Counted from the stretch's first letter, positions 17,176 to 27,815 are shown. The stretch: DNA of 64,000 nucleotides from Agrobacterium tumefaciens (GCF_017726655.1 NZ_CP072309.1:551501-615500); one strand, 5' to 3'. Made by a program: numbers and translations. Notes: generated by a model not told the origin, from the letters alone.

Positions 17176-18174
17176 ATGGAAGGTTTCGGTCATTCCGGCA
17201 TCAGAACGCTGATCGTCATACCCTGCCTCAATGAGGCGAAGACGATCGAGGGGCTGCTTGTCAAATTCACCGGCGCGATGCAGGGTCGCCTGTTCCGCAT
17301 CGTCGTTGCCGATGGCGGCAGCACGGATGGAACGCGCGACATCGTTGCCGCCTTTGCGGCAAAGGACGAACGCGTCACGCTTCTTGCCAACCCGAAGCGT
17401 ATCCAGAGCGCAGGCATCAATCTTGCCGTCGCCACCTTCGGCGAGGATTTCGATTACCTCATCCGCATCGACGCCCATGGCGATTATCCCGATGATTATT
17501 GCCAGCGGCTGATCGAGGACGCCGAGCGGACGGGTGCGGACTCCGTCGTCGTCGCCATGGATACGGTCGGCAACGGCCTGTTCCAGAAGGCCACGGCCAT
17601 CGCCCAGAATTCCAAGCTCGGCAATGGTGGCTCGAAGCACCGCGAAGGCGCGAAAGGCCATTGGATCGATCACGGCCACCACGCGCTGATGCGGATTGCC
17701 GCTTTCGATGCGGTCGGCGGTTATGACGAGAGCTTCAGCCACAATGAGGATGCGGAGCTGGATTTCCGGCTGCGCAAATCCGGGTTCCGCATCTGGATGA
17801 CCGACAAGACCCGCATGACCTATTATCCGCGGGCCAGCGTCATGCCGCTCTTCAAGCAATATCTCGCCTATGGCCGCGGCCGGGCCAAGAACCTGTTGAA
17901 ACATCGCTCGATCCCGAAAATCCGCCAGATGATTCCGCTCGCCGTGCTGCCGGTCTTCGTGCTTGCGCTGCTGTCGCTTGTGCACTGGGCGGCACTTATT
18001 CCGCTCGGCCTCTGGATTGCCGCATGTGTGGGTTATGGCTTGTGGATGGCAATAGGTCAGAAAAATCCATACGGCCCACTCGCCGCCTTTTCGGCGATGG
18101 TGATGCATCTGGCCTGGTCCACCGGCTTCTGGCTGGAACTCCTGAAATTCCGGGGAAGAAAGGCTGTCTCATGA
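17176..18174 (+). CDS. exoA: ExoA-type succinoglycan glucosyltransferase
   Basis: 332 residues from the ATG at 17176, preceded by AGGGGG; an upstream GTG at 17158 overlaps the exoL stop and is less likely. A family 2 glycosyltransferase: TLIVIPCLNEAKTIEGLL, DGGSTDGTRDI near 45-55, then the acidic metal-site motif IRIDAHGDYP. Two or three C-terminal hydrophobic segments (about 255-320) anchor it in the inner membrane. ExoA adds the first beta-1,3 glucose onto the lipid-linked galactose. It ends in a four-base ATGA overlap with exoM. Confidence 0.88.
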   Translation: MEGFGHSGIRTLIVIPCLNEAKTIEGLLVKFTGAMQGRLFRIVVADGGSTDGTRDIVAAFAAKDERVTLLANPKRIQSAGINLAVATFGEDFDYLIRIDAHGDYPDDYCQRLIEDAERTGADSVVVAMDTVGNGLFQKATAIAQNSKLGNGGSKHREGAKGHWIDHGHHALMRIAAFDAVGGYDESFSHNEDAELDFRLRKSGFRIWMTDKTRMTYYPRASVMPLFKQYLAYGRGRAKNLLKHRSIPKIRQMIPLAVLPVFVLALLSLVHWAALIPLGLWIAACVGYGLWMAIGQKNPYGPLAAFSAMVMHLAWSTGFWLELLKFRGRKAVS

Positions 18175-19115
18175 CCGACAACACCGTCACCCGCCCGCAT
18201 TTTTCGAAAACCGTCGATATCGGTATCTGCACCTACAGACGCCCGGCGCTTGTCGCCACACTTCTGTCACTCTTCGAACTGGAGGTGCCGGAAGGCGTGA
18301 AAGTTCGGCTGATTGTCGCCGATAATGACGAGGAGCCCAGCGCCAAGGCAAGCGTCGATCGCCTGCGCGAAACCGCGCCCTTCGAGATCACCTATGTGCA
18401 TTGCCCGAAATCCAATATTTCGATTGCCCGCAATGCCTGCCTGTCGGAATGCAAGGCGGATTATCTTGCCTTCATCGATGATGACGAAACCGCCCCGCCG
18501 CAATGGCTCAATGCCCTTCTGAAAAAGGCGGACGAGACCGGCGCGGAAGCGGTCCTCGGCCCCGTCACGGCCGTCTATCGGGACAACGCGCCGGGCTGGA
18601 TGAAACGCGGCGATTTCCATTCAACGCTTCCGGTCTGGGTGAATGGCGAAATCATCACCGGCTATACCTGCAACACGCTGCTCAAGATGGATGCGCCATC
18701 GGTGAAGGGCCGGCGCTTCGCGCTGGCGCTCGGCCAGAGCGGCGGTGAGGACACCCATTTCTTCTCGCACCTTCACGCCGCCGGCGGCCGCATCGTTTTT
18801 GCGGAAGATGCCATGCTGTCCGAACCCGTGCCGGAAAATCGCGCAAGCTTCATGTGGCTTGCCAAACGCCGCTTCCGCTCCGGCCAGACCCACGGCCGTG
18901 TGCTGGCTGAAAAGAAGCCCGGTGCTCGCCGTGCGGTTCAAGTGGTGAAAGCCGGCTCGAAAGTAGTTTATTGCGCCCTCTTTGCTGCCCTGACCAGCTT
19001 CAACGCCGTGCGCCGCAACCGTTATGCGTTGCGTGGCGCACTGCATATGGGTTCAATGAGCGGCGCCTTCGGTGTGCGTGAAATCCGCCAATATGGTGCG
19101 GTGGAGGCGACCTGA
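18171..19115 (+). CDS. exoM: ExoM-type succinoglycan glucosyltransferase
   Basis: 314 residues from the ATG at 18171, which overlaps the exoA stop; the frame is open further upstream only inside exoA. A GT2 enzyme: IGICTYRRPALVATLLSLFE, metal-binding FIDDDE near 98-103, and a downstream GGEDTHFF segment that fits the catalytic acidic motif. ExoM adds the fourth sugar, a beta-1,4 glucose, in the cytoplasm. The stop overlaps the exoO start (TGATG), so translation is coupled. Confidence 0.88.
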   Translation: MTDNTVTRPHFSKTVDIGICTYRRPALVATLLSLFELEVPEGVKVRLIVADNDEEPSAKASVDRLRETAPFEITYVHCPKSNISIARNACLSECKADYLAFIDDDETAPPQWLNALLKKADETGAEAVLGPVTAVYRDNAPGWMKRGDFHSTLPVWVNGEIITGYTCNTLLKMDAPSVKGRRFALALGQSGGEDTHFFSHLHAAGGRIVFAEDAMLSEPVPENRASFMWLAKRRFRSGQTHGRVLAEKKPGARRAVQVVKAGSKVVYCALFAALTSFNAVRRNRYALRGALHMGSMSGAFGVREIRQYGAVEAT

Positions 19116-20110
19116 TGGAAAACCTTACCTCGCCGCCCGATATCAGCTTCGTCATCGCCGCCTATAATGCCGCCGATACGATTGAAGCCGCCATTCAAAG
19201 CGCACTCGACCAGCAGGGCGTGACTCTGGAAGTGATCGTCGTCGATGACCGGTCCGCCGACGATACCATTCCCTTCGTTGAAGCGATCGCCGCCATCGAT
19301 CCGCGCGTGCGGCTGCTTGCGCTCGAAGAAAACCGGGGTCCGGGCGGTGCACGCAATGCCGGTATCGAAGCCGCGACCGGCCGCTGGATCGCCGTGCTCG
19401 ATTCCGACGATGTCATCCGCCCGGAGCGTTCCGCCTGCATGTTGTGCAGGGCACAAGCCGCGGGTGCAGCGATCGTTGTCGATAATCTCGATGTTGTCTA
19501 CACCGATGGGCGGCCGATGGAGACGATGTTTTCGGAAGAGTTTCTTGAGGAAAGGCCGGTCCTGACGCTTGAGGACTTCATTTCCTCCAACATCCTGTTC
19601 CGCTCCACTTTCAATTTCGGCTACATGAAACCGATGTTCCGGCGCGATTTCCTCAATAGCGAGGGGCTGCGCTTCCGCGAGGACATCCGCATCGGCGAGG
19701 ATTATATCCTGCTCGCCTCGGCGCTCGCCGCCGGCGGCCTCTGCGTCATCGAACCGAAGCCGGGCTATATCTACAATATCCGCGAGGGCTCGATTTCGCG
19801 CGTGCTTGAACTGCACCACGTTGAGGCGATGATGCGGGCCGATGAGGATTTCCTGAGCCACTATACTCTTCTGCCCACCGCCATGGACGCGCAGCAAGCG
19901 AGGACCCGCAGCCTTCAGCTTGCGCATAATTTTCTGACTTTGGTGGAAAACATCAAGCGCCGCTCGGTACTTGGCGCTTTGAAGACCACGATCAAAGATC
20001 CCGCCGTATTGGGGCATTTGCGAATGCCCATTGCAGTGCGGCTGAGGAGGCTGCGGGACGCGATATTTGCGCCCGCGGCGAATACAGGGGTGAAAAGGCA
20101 GATTTCATAA
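19115..20110 (+). CDS. exoO: ExoO-type succinoglycan glucosyltransferase
   Basis: 331 residues. A GT2 fold: [20 protein letters not shown], nucleotide-binding [12 protein letters not shown] near 44-55, metal-site VLDSDDVI near 94-101, and [13 protein letters not shown] near 195 as the catalytic acidic region. ExoO adds the fifth sugar, the beta-1,6 glucose that begins the side chain. Coupled to exoM upstream by a one-base overlap; exoN follows after 67 bases. Confidence 0.88.
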   Translation: MENLTSPPDISFVIAAYNAADTIEAAIQSALDQQGVTLEVIVVDDRSADDTIPFVEAIAAIDPRVRLLALEENRGPGGARNAGIEAATGRWIAVLDSDDVIRPERSACMLCRAQAAGAAIVVDNLDVVYTDGRPMETMFSEEFLEERPVLTLEDFISSNILFRSTFNFGYMKPMFRRDFLNSEGLRFREDIRIGEDYILLASALAAGGLCVIEPKPGYIYNIREGSISRVLELHHVEAMMRADEDFLSHYTLLPTAMDAQQARTRSLQLAHNFLTLVENIKRRSVLGALKTTIKDPAVLGHLRMPIAVRLRRLRDAIFAPAANTGVKRQIS

Positions 20111-20177
20111 AATTTGCGCGCGGACCATGTCTGCGCGGGGACTGGGGACAGATGAAACCTTGATGAAGGAGAACGCG

Positions 20178-21083
20178 ATGGACCTGAACAAAACTGTCAG
20201 AAAAGCCGTCATTCCGGTAGCCGGCAACGGCACGCGGTTTTTGCCCGCCACCAAGGCGATGCCGAAGGAAATGCTGACGATCGTGGATCGTCCGGTCGTG
20301 CAATATGCTGTCGATGAAGCCATGCAGGCCGGCATCGAGCACATTATTTTCGTCACGAGCCGCAACAAGACCGCCATCGAAGACTATTTCGACAGCGCGC
20401 CGGAACTCATCAATACGCTGACCCGCTCCGGCAAGACCGTGCAGGTGTTGCAGCTGGAAAAGATGCTGCCCGTTGCAGGGACGGTCAGCTACACCCGCCA
20501 GCAAGTTCCGCTCGGTCTCGGCCACGCCGTCTGGTGCGCGCGCGAACTGGTGGGCAAGGAGCCATTTGCCCTGCTGCTGCCTGACATGGTCTCCTATGGC
20601 GCGCGCGGCTGCATTGCCGGTCTGATGGAGCTTTATGACGAAGTCGGTGGCAATATTCTCGGTGTGGAGGAATGCCTGCCGGAAGAAGTCTCTTCCTATG
20701 GCGTCGTCGGCGTCGGCCAGAAGGTCAACCACGGCTTTGCCGTCACCGAAATGGTCGAGAAGCCGGAACCATCCAAGGCGCCGTCGAATTATTACCTGAA
20801 TGGCCGCTATATTCTGCAGCCGGAAATCTTCGATATTCTCGCCAAGCAGGAGCGTGGCGCGGGCAATGAAATTCAGTTGACCGATGGCATGAAACATCTT
20901 GCGGAAAAACAGCCGTTCCACGCGCAGAAATATTCGGGCCGCACCTTTGATTGCGGCAGCAAGCAGGGGTTCATTGCCGCCAACGTCGCCTTTTCGCTGA
21001 TGCGGGCGGACATGGAAGCACAGGTTCTCGCTTCGGTGAAGGAACTGGTGGCGAACCACGAAAGCCGCGTACAGGCGGCCTGA
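20178..21083 (+). CDS. exoN: UTP-glucose-1-phosphate uridylyltransferase (ExoN/GalU)
   Basis: 301 residues from the ATG at 20178, with AAGGAG seven bases upstream; the longer frame from 20127 lacks a site. Nucleotidyltransferase motif [20 protein letters not shown] near residues 14-33, and GalU landmarks [18 protein letters not shown] and [10 protein letters not shown]. It makes UDP-glucose from UTP and glucose-1-phosphate, the donor for the glucosyltransferases of the cluster. A strong hairpin with a T-rich tail follows, before exoP. Confidence 0.93.
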   Translation: MDLNKTVRKAVIPVAGNGTRFLPATKAMPKEMLTIVDRPVVQYAVDEAMQAGIEHIIFVTSRNKTAIEDYFDSAPELINTLTRSGKTVQVLQLEKMLPVAGTVSYTRQQVPLGLGHAVWCARELVGKEPFALLLPDMVSYGARGCIAGLMELYDEVGGNILGVEECLPEEVSSYGVVGVGQKVNHGFAVTEMVEKPEPSKAPSNYYLNGRYILQPEIFDILAKQERGAGNEIQLTDGMKHLAEKQPFHAQKYSGRTFDCGSKQGFIAANVAFSLMRADMEAQVLASVKELVANHESRVQAA

Positions 21084-21130
21084 CTTTAATCGCGCCGCCG
21101 GGGAGGCGGCCGGCGCACCAATAACGGGAG

Positions 21131-21161
21131 GCGGGAAGGCGAGTGTTGCTCGGCTTCCCGC
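21131..21161 (+). terminator. Terminator-like hairpin between exoN and exoP
   Basis: Stem GCGGGAAG/CTTCCCGC extended by CGAG/CTCG past a single mismatch, loop TGTTG, then ATTTTTAATT starting six bases after the stem. It sits 30 bases before the exoP ATG. It resembles an intrinsic terminator or attenuator that would lower exoP expression relative to the upstream exo genes. The T-run is not directly adjacent, so efficiency is uncertain. Confidence 0.6.
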
Positions 21162-21190
21162 GTACCATTTTTAATTCACAAGGTAGGTCC

Positions 21191-23539
21191 ATGCACCACA
21201 AGACCTTTAAATCCAATATTGGTTTTCCGGAATCCGGCAAGGATTCCGATACGTTTATCGACCTCGACCGCCTGTGGGCCGCCGTGGTGCGCCGCGCCAA
21301 TGTCATTGCCGCCTCCGTCATTGCCGCTGTGGTCCTCGCCGGCCTCTATCTGGTATTCGCGACCCCTGTTTACACCGCGATGACGCAGGTGCTGCTCGAT
21401 GAAAGCCTCTCGCGTTACGCCGAAGAGGAATCGCCGGTGCCCGCCGCCCAGATCGTCGACAACCGCATCGCCAGCGCCGTGGAAATCCTGAAATCCAAGG
21501 AAATGGCGCTGACCGTCGTCGACAAGGCCAAGCTTGACGAGAACGACACGATCGTCAATCCAGCGATGTCCCCGGTCGAACTCGTCAAATCCTCCGTTCG
21601 GGGCATCCTCGACCTCGTGCTGCCGGGCGACCCGCCAGTCTCCGAAGCCGCAATCCGCGCCGGACGGCGGGAAAAAGCCGCCGCCGTGCTGCAGCAGTCG
21701 CTGACGGTGGAACGTGTCGGCCGCAGCTCGGTCATCGCCATTTCCACGCGTTCGACAGATCGTCAGCTGGCCGCGCAGATCGCCAAGACCTATGCGCAGG
21801 CCTATCTCACCGAACAGCTGAACGCCAATTTCGACGCCAGTGAACGTGCTTCTGTCTGGCTGCAGGAACGTCTGACCGACCTCAATCAGCGCGCCCAGGC
21901 AGCGGAACTCGCGGTTCAGAAATTCCGGTCCGACAACAATATCGTATCGTCACGCGGCGAACTGATGTCGGAAAGCCAGCTTGCCGATCTCAATGGCCAG
22001 CTGATTTCTGCGCAGGCGGATGCAGCCACGGCATCTGCCCGTTACAATCAATATAAATCGATCATCGACCGTGGACCGGAAACAGCCGTCGACAACGCCG
22101 TTGTCTCGGCCCGCGACACCGACAATTCGGTCATTCAGGATCTTCGCAAGCGTTACATTACCATTTCCGACCGGCAGCGCGGCATCGTCCAGCAGTTCGG
22201 CGCCGATCATCCGCAGGCGACCGCGCTCGAAGCGGAAAAGAAGGAAGTATCGCAGCAGATTTTCCAGGAGTTGCAGCAGCTGACCGGCAGCTTCAAGAAC
22301 GAATATGACGTCGCCAATTCGCGCGTTCAGTCATTGCGCGACAGCATCGATAAGGTGGCTGGCCGAAATTCGGCAGCCAATATCACCATGGTGCAGCTGC
22401 GCGAGCTTGAGCAGCGGGCGACGGCACTGCGCACCCTCTATCAGTCCTATCTCGGACGCTTCGAAGAGGCTTCGCAGAAGCAGTCGCTACCGATCGCCAA
22501 GGCCCGCATCATCTCCGAAGCCGGCCTGCCGACATCCCCTTCCAGCCCGAAAAAGACCATGACCATGGCGCTTTCAGTGGTTCTGGGCCTGATGCTCGGT
22601 GGCGGCATTGCCGCACTTCTGGAGTTCCGGGACCGCTTCTTCCACACTGGCAACGACGTGCGTGACAATCTGCGCATGCGCTTTCTGGGTTACCTTCCCT
22701 TCATTGGTGAACGCGGCGTCGAAAATGCCAAAACAGGCAATAGCGCCGCCACTCCTGGCGGAGAAAACGCAACACTTGACGAAAGCGGTCAGGTCTCGTT
22801 CCAGAAAATGCTGCGCCTTGCGGTCGACAGCCCGCGCTCCAGCTTCGCGGAGACGCTGCGCAACGTGAAGCTCACGGCCGATGTCGTCATTCAGGAACGC
22901 CAGTGCCGGGTCATCGGCGTCATTTCCTGCCTGCCAAACGAGGGCAAGTCGGTCGTGGCGCTCAATCTCGCCGGCCTGATCGCCTCGACCGGTAAGCGCA
23001 CGCTTGTCGTGGATGCCGATATCCGCAACCCCGGCCTTAGCCGCATGCTGACGACACGCCAATCCGCCGGACTGGTGGAAGTGGTGCTCGATGAAGTTCC
23101 GTGGACGCAGGCGGTAAAGGTGGATACCCGCACGAAAATGGGCATCCTGCCGGTTTCGACCAGCAACCAGTTCGCCCATTCGAGCGAGTTGCTCTCCTCG
23201 TCCGGCATGCGCAAATTCATCGACTCCGCCCGCGAGGCCTGCGATTACATCATCGTTGACCTTGCCCCCGTGGTTCCCGTCATCGATGCCAAGGCCTTTG
23301 CGCCGCAGGTGGATGGCTTTGTCTTCGTCACCGAATGGGGCAAGACGCCAATCCAGATGGTGCAGAACCTGATGGCCAACGAGCCGCAGATCGCCAACAA
23401 AACGCTCGGCATCGTGCTCAACAAGACGGACATGACGGAACTTCAGCGCTACGCCGGCCCCGGTGGTTCGGAGCATTATCACGAGAAATTCTCGGCCTAT
23501 TACGGCGACGCAAAACCGCCGGTTAAGGAAGATGCCTGA
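21191..23539 (+). CDS. exoP: ExoP-type succinoglycan chain-length co-polymerase / BY-kinase
   Basis: 782 residues from the ATG at 21191 (AAGGTAGGTCC just upstream). N-terminal Wzz domain with a first membrane helix at about 32-55 and a second at about 455-475, a long periplasmic coiled-coil part between, then a cytoplasmic tyrosine autokinase domain: Walker A SCLPNEGKSVVALNL near 578-592, Walker A' TLVVDADIRNP, and Walker B YIIVDLAPVVPV. A tyrosine-containing tail (EHYHEKFSAYYGD) ends the protein. The P-loop has Asn where Gly is usual before EGKS. ExoP controls polymerisation with ExoQ and ExoF, which are not in this window. Confidence 0.93.
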   Translation: MHHKTFKSNIGFPESGKDSDTFIDLDRLWAAVVRRANVIAASVIAAVVLAGLYLVFATPVYTAMTQVLLDESLSRYAEEESPVPAAQIVDNRIASAVEILKSKEMALTVVDKAKLDENDTIVNPAMSPVELVKSSVRGILDLVLPGDPPVSEAAIRAGRREKAAAVLQQSLTVERVGRSSVIAISTRSTDRQLAAQIAKTYAQAYLTEQLNANFDASERASVWLQERLTDLNQRAQAAELAVQKFRSDNNIVSSRGELMSESQLADLNGQLISAQADAATASARYNQYKSIIDRGPETAVDNAVVSARDTDNSVIQDLRKRYITISDRQRGIVQQFGADHPQATALEAEKKEVSQQIFQELQQLTGSFKNEYDVANSRVQSLRDSIDKVAGRNSAANITMVQLRELEQRATALRTLYQSYLGRFEEASQKQSLPIAKARIISEAGLPTSPSSPKKTMTMALSVVLGLMLGGGIAALLEFRDRFFHTGNDVRDNLRMRFLGYLPFIGERGVENAKTGNSAATPGGENATLDESGQVSFQKMLRLAVDSPRSSFAETLRNVKLTADVVIQERQCRVIGVISCLPNEGKSVVALNLAGLIASTGKRTLVVDADIRNPGLSRMLTTRQSAGLVEVVLDEVPWTQAVKVDTRTKMGILPVSTSNQFAHSSELLSSSGMRKFIDSAREACDYIIVDLAPVVPVIDAKAFAPQVDGFVFVTEWGKTPIQMVQNLMANEPQIANKTLGIVLNKTDMTELQRYAGPGGSEHYHEKFSAYYGDAKPPVKEDA

Positions 23540-23625
23540 TCATGAAACGGCCCGGTGAAGAGCGGGCTGTCGACACGAAGGCAACTCGGGAACTGGGCGA
23601 TCCAGCAAACTTACCATCCCACGCC

Positions 23626-23734
23626 GTCACCCCGGCCTTCGAGCCGGGGAACAGCCATCCAAGTCGTTGGCTGAGGAGAACCTGTACGTCTGGCAGGCGC
23701 GCGTCGGCTGGACGCCGATCGCGTCCGGGGTGAC
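23626..23734. repeat. 109-bp element related in design to the one at 4698
   Basis: The left end 23626-23649 is a dyad (CCCCGG...CCGGGG) starting GTCAC. The right end 23725-23734 is the exact inverted complement of the first ten bases. An internal hairpin CCAA-GTCG-TTGG lies at about 23659-23670, in the same relative place as the AGCCCAA hairpin of the 4698 element. Length differs by two bases only. It fills most of the gap between exoP and the next gene and has no coding capacity. Confidence 0.7.
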
Positions 23735-23828
23735 GGGAGAAACGTAAAATCCCGCCTGTGGCCTATGCATTTCTTCCAAAATTGCGCATTGATGGCGTGC
23801 CATCAAAATCGCAAGCAGGACCAATGCC

Positions 23829-24773
23829 ATGCCATCACCTATCGCCTTTGTTTCACGGATGAATGCGGAAACGGAAACCGTGTGGAAACAGGCGCTGCGC
23901 GCCGCAATGCCGCAGGAGGTGATCCTCTCCTTTTCAGAATTAACGGACGAGCAAAGGCGGGTCGTGGATTTTGCCATCGTCGCCAATCCAGATCCGGCCG
24001 ATATCGCGGCCCTTCCCGGCCTGACCTGGATTCATAGCCTCTGGGCGGGCGTCGAGCGGCTGGTGCTGGAATTGGGAGAAAAGGCGCCGCCTATCGTCCG
24101 GCTTAAAGACCCGGAGCTTTCCCGCGTCATGGCCGAAGCAGTGCTTGCATGGACCTATTATCTACAGCGCGACATGCCCGCCTACCGCGAGAACCAGCAA
24201 AAAGCATTGTGGCAGGAGCTGGACTACCGCCATCCCGCCGAGACGACAGTTGGGCTCCTCGGTCTCGGTGCGCTTGGCATGGCGGCTGCGGACCGTCTCA
24301 TCCATGCCGGTTTTAATGTTTCCGGCTGGAGCCGATCGGAAAAGGCGATCCCAGGTGTGGAAACCCTGAATGGAGACGATGGCCTTCAGGCATTGTTGGA
24401 AAAAAGCGATATTCTCGTCTGCCTCGTCCCGCTTACGGACGCAACGCGCGGCCTTCTCAACGCCGACCGTCTGGCAGCAATGAAACCGCGAGCAGCCGTG
24501 ATCAATTTCGCCCGCGGCGCGGTGATCGTCGCGGATGACCTGATTGCAGCGCTCGATTCCGGCAGACTGTCCCACGCGGTACTCGATGTATTCGAGCAGG
24601 AACCGCTGCCCGTGGACTCACCATTCTGGCATCACCCGAAAGTCACCGCCCTGCCGCATATCTCTGCGCCGACAAGCCGTGAAAGTTCGGCACGGATCGT
24701 TGCGGGCAATGTCCGCGCCTGGCGGGAAAGCGGCAAACTTCCAGAAACCGTCGATATGGCTCGCGGTTACTAG
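23829..24773 (+). CDS. GhrA-like glyoxylate/hydroxypyruvate reductase
   Basis: 314 residues from the ATG at 23829 with AGGA nine bases upstream. D-2-hydroxyacid dehydrogenase of the GhrA subgroup: NAD(P) motif TVGLLGLGALGMAAADRL near 136-153 followed by SGWSRS (a basic residue after the second strand suggests NADPH), catalytic Arg in INFARGAVI, Glu in VFEQEPLP, His in ALPHISAPT. It reduces glyoxylate or hydroxypyruvate in the cytoplasm. It stands alone after the exo cluster and converges on the histidine kinase gene. A different subfamily from the dehydrogenase at 3481. Confidence 0.88.
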   Translation: MPSPIAFVSRMNAETETVWKQALRAAMPQEVILSFSELTDEQRRVVDFAIVANPDPADIAALPGLTWIHSLWAGVERLVLELGEKAPPIVRLKDPELSRVMAEAVLAWTYYLQRDMPAYRENQQKALWQELDYRHPAETTVGLLGLGALGMAAADRLIHAGFNVSGWSRSEKAIPGVETLNGDDGLQALLEKSDILVCLVPLTDATRGLLNADRLAAMKPRAAVINFARGAVIVADDLIAALDSGRLSHAVLDVFEQEPLPVDSPFWHHPKVTALPHISAPTSRESSARIVAGNVRAWRESGKLPETVDMARGY

Positions 24774-24839
24774 GGCACGCCCCGCACGCAGGGGGCGTCC
24801 CGCTTCTGCGATCCGAGCCGGGCCGCGACGGCTGGCGGC

Positions 24840-27815
24840 TTACTCCGCCAGCTCGCTTTTTGTGCTGTGTGCCTGTCGGACTGCCGAAACGATTTGTTGT
24901 TCGTCGTAGGGCTTTGTCAGGAGCACGGCATTTTCGGGCGCACCCTCAGGCAGGTTGCTGTCGCCGGTCGCAAACACGACGGCTAGCCCCGGTCTGCGGC
25001 GCAGGGCCTCCACTGCCAGCTCACCCCCCATCATGTCGGGCAGGCCAAGATCGGTAACGAGAACGTCAACGCGGTCCGCCTCGATCACCTGAAGCGCCTC
25101 AGCGGCATTTCCGGCTTCGATGACGGCAAAGCCGCTATCCGACAGCATCTCCGTCGAGTTCATCCGGATCAGTTCATCATCCTCGACCAGAAGAACCCGT
25201 ACTGACCGGTTTTCCTTCTCCGCTGCGCCGGGGAGTCCCGACGATTTCGCGTGACCCGGCGCGGCGGCCGGCCGCGCTCTTGCCAGGGAAACCTGCTTGC
25301 GGTTGGCGATGACATGGCGAATGCGCCGTGCCAGCGCTTCGCGCGTATACGGCTTGGAGAGAAGCTCGACCCCGGCATCCAGCTTGCCGCCGTGGACGAT
25401 GGAGTTTTCGGTGTAACCCGAGGTGAAGAGAACGGCGAGATTGGGCAGCCGTTCCTGTGCGCGGCGGGCCATTTCCCTGCTTTTCAGAGGCCCCGGCATG
25501 ACCACGTCGGTGAAAATCACGTCGATCGGAATACCGCTTTCCACCACGGTCAAACCCGCCTGCGCATCGCGCGCCGTCAGCACCCGGTAGCCAAGGTCGC
25601 CAAGCGTCTCGACGACAGTGTTGCGCACCTCCTCGTCATCCTCGACCACCAGGATGGTCTCTGTTCCACCCTCGATGGGACCGGTCGGCATGACCACTTC
25701 CCTGTCCTCATCGGCAGCGGAGCGCGGCAGATACATCTTCACCGTCGTGCCCTGCCCTACCTCGCTGTAGATGTTGACGTGGCCGCTGGACTGTTTCGCA
25801 AAACCATAAACCATCGAAAGGCCAAGGCCCGTCCCCTTGCCCTCCGGTTTTGTCGAAAAGAACGGTTCAAACACCTTTTCGAGAACCTCCGGCGACATGC
25901 CGGAGCCGGTATCGGTGACGGCGAGCATCACATATTGTCCCGGCGAAACGTCCGAATGCTTGCGGGCATAATCGCGGTCGAGAACCGCATTTCCGACTTC
26001 GATTGTCAGTTTTCCGTGACCTTCCATGGCGTCGCGCGCATTGATCGCGAGATTGAGAAGGGCGTTCTCCACCTGGTTGGGGTCGGCATAGGTATTCCAG
26101 AGACCACCAGAGGTGATGACTTCCACCTCGATCGCCTCGCCGAGCGACCGGCGCAGCAGATCGTCCATGCCCGTGACGAAACGGGAAATGTTGATGACCC
26201 GCGGTTCCAGCGCCTGACGGCGGCCGAAGGCCAAAAGCTGGCTGGCGAGCTTCGCGCCCCGATGGACGCCCGCCAGCGCGTTCTCCAGCCGCCGTTCGGC
26301 GCGCTCATTGCCGATCACGTCCTTCGACAGCAGTTGCAGATTTCCGGCAATCACCTGAAGAAGATTGTTGAAATCATGCGCCACACCGCCGGTCAGCTGA
26401 CCGATGGATTCCATCTTCTGCGACTGCAGCAGGGCTTTTTCCGCCTGGCGTCGCTCCGCCATTTCCGCCTCGACCCTGGCCTCAAGACCTTCATTCAATT
26501 GCCGAAGCTGCTCTTCCGCCCTGATTCGGTGGCGAATCTCGCGCTCGAGGTTGCTGGCATGTTCCTTGAGCGTATCCTCAGCCTGACGCTGTTCGGTGAT
26601 GTCCGTGTGGACCCCCACCCATTCGGCAATCGCACCATTCTTATCAAAGATCGGAACCCCACGGATTGCAAACGTCCGATAGACGCCATCGTGACGGCGC
26701 ACGCGGTGTTCCCAGATATAGGTCGACTTCTCGGCGACAGCCTTGTTCCAGCTATCCACCGACCCCTGCCGGTCGTCCGGATGCACGGCATCGGCCCAGC
26801 CAAAACCCTGGTATTCTTCAGCCGTCTGACCTGTCAACGCCGCCCAGGCAGGCTGTTCCCCCAGCATTCTGCCATCGGCACTGTTGGTCCAAAGCACCCC
26901 GTGCACCGCCTCCACCGCCGCCCGGAAACGGTTATTGCTGATGAGGATTTCCTGCTCGGACCGCTTGCGGTCTTCGATATCGATGATCAGAACATAGATC
27001 CCGTTGACGGAACCATCGGCGACGTAACGCGGCATATAGCGGATTTCGGCGGCGCGTGTTGTGCCATCCGGCCGGCGGATGACCGTGTCGGAGACGATGC
27101 TCTCACCGTTGAGCGCCCGATCGAGATAGGGTTTGCGCGCGGCAAAAAACTCTTCGCCGACGATATCGGGAACACTGTGGCCAATCACCTCATCGGCGCT
27201 ACGGCCAAACCACTCCAGATAGCCATCATTGGCGAATTTATAGACGTAATTGCAGTCCACATACCCGACCAGAATGGGCAGTGCATTGGTCAGCCGGCTA
27301 AGCTCCAGGCGGCTCTGCTCCAGCGCTTCCAGCGCCCGCACCTTGTCAGTGTTTTCAAGCACGGTGCACAGAACGCCGTCGACTGTGCCGCCTTCATTGT
27401 AGATCGGCGTGTAGAACAGATCGAAGATCACCTCTTCCGGTGCGCCATGTCGCATCAGCGTCATCGGCTGGTCGCGGTAGGCCATGACCTCACCGCGAAA
27501 ACCGGCTTCGAGAATACGGCTGTTCCAGTCCCAGATTTCCGGCCAGATGCCAGGCACCGTGCCGCCCAGCGCCTGCGGATGATAATTACCGGCGATCTCC
27601 GCATAGCCGTCATTGTAGATCATCACATGATCGCGGCCCCACATCAGCACCTGCGGAATGGGTGAATTGACGACGGAGTTGGCTTTTTGTCTCAGATTTT
27701 GTGGCCAGTCACAGATCGGACCGAGCGAGGTCTTCGACCAGTCGAAGCGGCGCACAAGCTCACCCGTTTCACCGCCGCCGATGGGCCATACCGGGGCAGC
27801 ACGAAGATTGGTCAT
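24840..27815 (-). CDS. PAS hybrid histidine kinase with two C-terminal receiver domains
   Basis: 991 residues. No membrane segment, so a soluble sensor. Domain order: N-terminal PAS-like region (about 35-165, [19 protein letters not shown]), second PAS (about 175-290, [20 protein letters not shown]), third PAS/PAC (about 295-415, [14 protein letters not shown]), coiled coil, dimerisation/phosphoacceptor H-box [12 protein letters not shown] (His near 478), ATPase with [20 protein letters not shown], then REC1 (VVEDDEEV, phosphoacceptor in IFTDVVMPG) and REC2 (LVEDDELI, phosphoacceptor in LVTDLGLPD). Both receivers keep Asp and the Lys-Pro motif (SKPY, TKPY). No response regulator is adjacent, so the output partner is unknown. 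PAS domains may sense light, oxygen, redox or a ligand. Confidence 0.9.
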   Translation of the reverse strand: MTNLRAAPVWPIGGGETGELVRRFDWSKTSLGPICDWPQNLRQKANSVVNSPIPQVLMWGRDHVMIYNDGYAEIAGNYHPQALGGTVPGIWPEIWDWNSRILEAGFRGEVMAYRDQPMTLMRHGAPEEVIFDLFYTPIYNEGGTVDGVLCTVLENTDKVRALEALEQSRLELSRLTNALPILVGYVDCNYVYKFANDGYLEWFGRSADEVIGHSVPDIVGEEFFAARKPYLDRALNGESIVSDTVIRRPDGTTRAAEIRYMPRYVADGSVNGIYVLIIDIEDRKRSEQEILISNNRFRAAVEAVHGVLWTNSADGRMLGEQPAWAALTGQTAEEYQGFGWADAVHPDDRQGSVDSWNKAVAEKSTYIWEHRVRRHDGVYRTFAIRGVPIFDKNGAIAEWVGVHTDITEQRQAEDTLKEHASNLEREIRHRIRAEEQLRQLNEGLEARVEAEMAERRQAEKALLQSQKMESIGQLTGGVAHDFNNLLQVIAGNLQLLSKDVIGNERAERRLENALAGVHRGAKLASQLLAFGRRQALEPRVINISRFVTGMDDLLRRSLGEAIEVEVITSGGLWNTYADPNQVENALLNLAINARDAMEGHGKLTIEVGNAVLDRDYARKHSDVSPGQYVMLAVTDTGSGMSPEVLEKVFEPFFSTKPEGKGTGLGLSMVYGFAKQSSGHVNIYSEVGQGTTVKMYLPRSAADEDREVVMPTGPIEGGTETILVVEDDEEVRNTVVETLGDLGYRVLTARDAQAGLTVVESGIPIDVIFTDVVMPGPLKSREMARRAQERLPNLAVLFTSGYTENSIVHGGKLDAGVELLSKPYTREALARRIRHVIANRKQVSLARARPAAAPGHAKSSGLPGAAEKENRSVRVLLVEDDELIRMNSTEMLSDSGFAVIEAGNAAEALQVIEADRVDVLVTDLGLPDMMGGELAVEALRRRPGLAVVFATGDSNLPEGAPENAVLLTKPYDEQQIVSAVRQAHSTKSELAE

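Noticed and set aside
25251-27665. 804-codon open frame on the plus strand
   Set aside because: It lies wholly opposite the hybrid histidine kinase, has no recognisable domain or ribosome site, and its composition is that of an antisense shadow.
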